DNA from: Kocuria massiliensis
GTDB taxonomy: Bacteria > Actinomycetota > Actinomycetes > Actinomycetales > Micrococcaceae
DNA: 64,000 nt
NCBI RefSeq assembly: GCF_900169715.1
Contig: NZ_LT835161.1
Coordinates: 434,001 to 498,000 of the forward strand
Direction of reading: 5' to 3'
The notes under the pieces were generated by a model. That model saw only the letters and a program-made list of their open reading frames with translations, was not told the DNA's origin and made no database searches. The position numbers were made by a program, and so were the translations under genes. Below are positions 62,572 through 64,000 of this stretch, piece after piece. The number at the start of each line of letters is the position of its first letter. Within the stretch, counting starts at the first letter, position 1.

Positions 62572-62925
62572 CTATTCGTCGTCGGCGTCTCGGCGACGTT
62601 CTTCATTCCGCCGACGTTCCTCGTCTTTGCGGCGTCGTTCAGACTGTTGGCGAAGGAACCGAAGGTAATTCTCGTCGTCGTCGGGGGCCGAAGCCGACGG
62701 CGCTTGTCGCGTGGAGCCGCGACCCCGTGAAGAGGCCTCGCGGCGGTACCCAAAGGCCAGCCATAGACCGGGGCCGACGACCGGCAGCAACAACACCACG
62801 ATGAACCAGGCCCATGGGGGTAAAGCGAGGATCCGATGTTTCTCGGTCCTGCCGATATCCAATAACGCGTAGATGGTCATGCCGACGACGACGGCCGCCG
62901 CGACGATGATCAGGACTGCTCTCAT
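62572..62925 (-). CDS. PLDc_N-domain membrane protein
   Basis: The 117-residue protein has two hydrophobic segments (VLIIVAAAVVVGMTIYALLD near residue 3, PWAWFIVVLLLPVVGPGLWL near residue 38) with the PLDc_N motif of cardiolipin synthase N-termini, then a long charged, arginine- and glutamate-rich cytosolic tail. The function is unknown. TAAACT six bases before the ATG suggests a leaderless transcript; the gene is divergent from DUF4229 with 76 bases between. Confidence 0.86.
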   Translation of the reverse strand: MRAVLIIVAAAVVVGMTIYALLDIGRTEKHRILALPPWAWFIVVLLLPVVGPGLWLAFGYRREASSRGRGSTRQAPSASAPDDDENYLRFLRQQSERRRKDEERRRNEERRRDADDE

Positions 62926-63001
62926 GCAACCAGTTTACCGAGGTGCACCCGCTGGGAAGCATCGAGCGGATTGCCAGGTCAGACGGGTAGACTTGAGGAC
63001 C

Positions 63002-63292
63002 GTGAAGTTCTTGTACTACTCGCTCGTCCGACTCGCCATCATGGTCATAGTCTTCGTCGTGTGCGCGCTGTTGCATACGGGATTGGTCCTCGCGGCGGTC
63101 TTTGCCATTTTGATCGGTTTCGCCGTGGGGTACCTGGCTTTCCCGAAGCTGCACGCCGCCGCCACACGGGACCTCATGCGCGCTTGGTCGTCGCTCCGCG
63201 GCCGGAAGAAAACCACCGCTCAGGACGAGACCGCTGCCGACGAGGACGAATACGTCGAAGAGCAGCTGCGCCGCGAAGGCCGTGACGTTTAG
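63002..63292 (+). CDS. DUF4229 membrane protein
   Basis: The 96-residue protein has two hydrophobic segments (FLYYSLVRLAIMVIVFVVCA near residue 3 and GLVLAAVFAILIGFAVGYLA near residue 27), then an acidic, charged tail. This matches the DUF4229 family of small actinobacterial membrane proteins of unknown function, often beside menaquinone genes. The GTG follows TAGACT by eight bases. Confidence 0.85.
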   Translation: MKFLYYSLVRLAIMVIVFVVCALLHTGLVLAAVFAILIGFAVGYLAFPKLHAAATRDLMRAWSSLRGRKKTTAQDETAADEDEYVEEQLRREGRDV

Positions 63293-63307
63293 CTCTCCGA
63301 GCCGCGG

Positions 63308-64000
63308 TTAGGCCTCCGCACCAATTTTTCGATCACGGCCGGCCAGGATGCCCGCGATGAAGTGCACCACTGTGAGGCCCAACATCACGAAGAGCACCGG
63401 GGCCCAGCCGCCGAGTAGATCGGCGAACCAGCCGGCCAGCAGGGGGCCGAGGGCGGCCATGAGGTAACCCAGGCACTGCGCCATCCCCGAGAGCTTCATC
63501 GTTTGGGCGTAGCTATTGGTGCGGTACCCAATCATGGTCAGCGCGAGGGAGAAGCTACCCCCACATCCAATGCCGATGAAGCTGGCCCACAAGATGGCGG
63601 CTTGAGGTGCGACGAGGGCGCCGCCCACCGCCACGACGAGGAATCCCGCCAGGATCATGGCAAGCCAGCTCTGTGAGGGCTTGGAACCGGCAAAGAAACT
63701 CACGCTGAGATTGCCCAAAATGCCCACGATCTGCATCACGAACAGATGCAGACCAGACTCCGCGGCCGTGAAGCCCTGCGTTGCCTCGATCGTTGGGAGC
63801 CAGTTGGCCGCCGTATAGAACATCAATGATTGCAAGCCCATGAACACCGTGACCTGCCAGGCGATCGGCGTCTTCCAGAGGGAGACCCGCCGAGATGCGG
63901 AAGGCTCCACGGGAGACGGAATCGTCGGCATCGCCCCGGTGACCGCTTTCAGAACCGACCCCGAACGCTCGAATTCGGCCCGGCGCGCACGACGGGTGAG
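63308..64000 (-). CDS. CynX/NimT-type MFS transporter, C-terminal part (cut by window edge)
   Basis: The visible 230 residues include six hydrophobic segments and match the C-terminal half of cyanate/2-nitroimidazole-type MFS transporters (WQVTVFMGLQSLMFYTAANW near residue 48, GIGCGGSFSLALTMIGYRT near residue 143). The frame is open to the window end, so the N-terminal half lies outside; the apparent internal ATG is not the start. The substrate is unknown. Confidence 0.88.
   Translation of the reverse strand, partial: LTRRARRAEFERSGSVLKAVTGAMPTIPSPVEPSASRRVSLWKTPIAWQVTVFMGLQSLMFYTAANWLPTIEATQGFTAAESGLHLFVMQIVGILGNLSVSFFAGSKPSQSWLAMILAGFLVVAVGGALVAPQAAILWASFIGIGCGGSFSLALTMIGYRTNSYAQTMKLSGMAQCLGYLMAALGPLLAGWFADLLGGWAPVLFVMLGLTVVHFIAGILAGRDRKIGAEA

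Noticed and set aside
1-64000. CRISPR arrays, prophage, insertion sequences, rRNA
   Set aside because: No regularly spaced repeats, transposase, phage structural gene or rRNA segment was seen on reading both strands.

Overview
The window is a contiguous chromosomal stretch from a high-GC actinobacterium, most likely of the order Micrococcales and close to the Micrococcaceae. The evidence is the gene repertoire: a purF/purM block, a MarP-type serine protease, a tad pilus locus ending in a DECH/DEAH helicase, a lysine-rich topoisomerase I tail, the tiny ribosomal protein bS22, CRP/GlxR-type and LldR-type regulators, and many leaderless-looking starts. I see no rRNA, CRISPR array, prophage or insertion sequence. 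Coding density is high apart from one AT-rich patch near 15.2-15.96 kb. Genus and species cannot be fixed from the sequence alone.

0-6.5 kb holds purine synthesis: purM (partial), purF, purD and purC, with an asparaginase, a sterol-carrier-like protein and a small membrane protein upstream of purF. 6.4-12.4 kb is a lactate module: a GntR-family LldR-like regulator and lactate permease on the minus strand, with lldEFG (lutABC) divergent. A TGGTC-A-GACCA operator lies between them. 12.5-17.8 kb carries a secreted HNH nuclease, uridine kinase, a zinc alcohol dehydrogenase, the AT-rich patch with a small secreted ORF, an MFS exporter and tRNA-Pro(CGG). 17.9-24 kb has a large FAD/Fe-S D-lactate dehydrogenase-like enzyme, a metallophosphoesterase and a class A penicillin-binding protein.

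24.2-34.6 kb encodes DUF4177, RidA and NUDIX proteins, a Crp/GlxR regulator, a MarP-like protease, aroQ, acetyl-CoA synthetase, endonuclease III, a CoA-type NUDIX hydrolase, a stand-alone Pol I-like polymerase and a CHY zinc-finger protein. 34.7-42.2 kb is a complete-looking tad locus (Ssd/TadZ, TadA, TadB, TadC, Flp-like pilin, TadE, TadG-like) followed convergently by an MrfA-like helicase. 42.3-51.3 kb has an FMN-binding protein, TrhO, a large methyltransferase, topA, a Ppx/GppA protein, a TIM-barrel protein and proC. 51.3-57.4 kb has a Trk/Ktr potassium system, an AcuC-like deacetylase, an ArsR regulator with a long disordered tail, a second FadR-type regulator, bS22 and a glutaredoxin. 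57.5-62.5 kb is a system II cytochrome c maturation cluster (TlpA/ResA, CcdA, ResB, CcsB). The window ends with PLDc_N and DUF4229 membrane proteins and a partial CynX-type transporter.

Central carbon use is the most visible theme. L-lactate import and oxidation, a probable D-lactate oxidase, acetyl-CoA synthetase with a CRP-like site upstream, and the Crp regulator itself all lie within about 24 kb. No clearly novel multi-gene system was found. The most unexplained pieces are the AT-rich 15.2-15.96 kb patch with its two hairpins, the 13-codon ORF that overlaps purD, and the ArsR protein with a conserved-looking C-terminal peptide.
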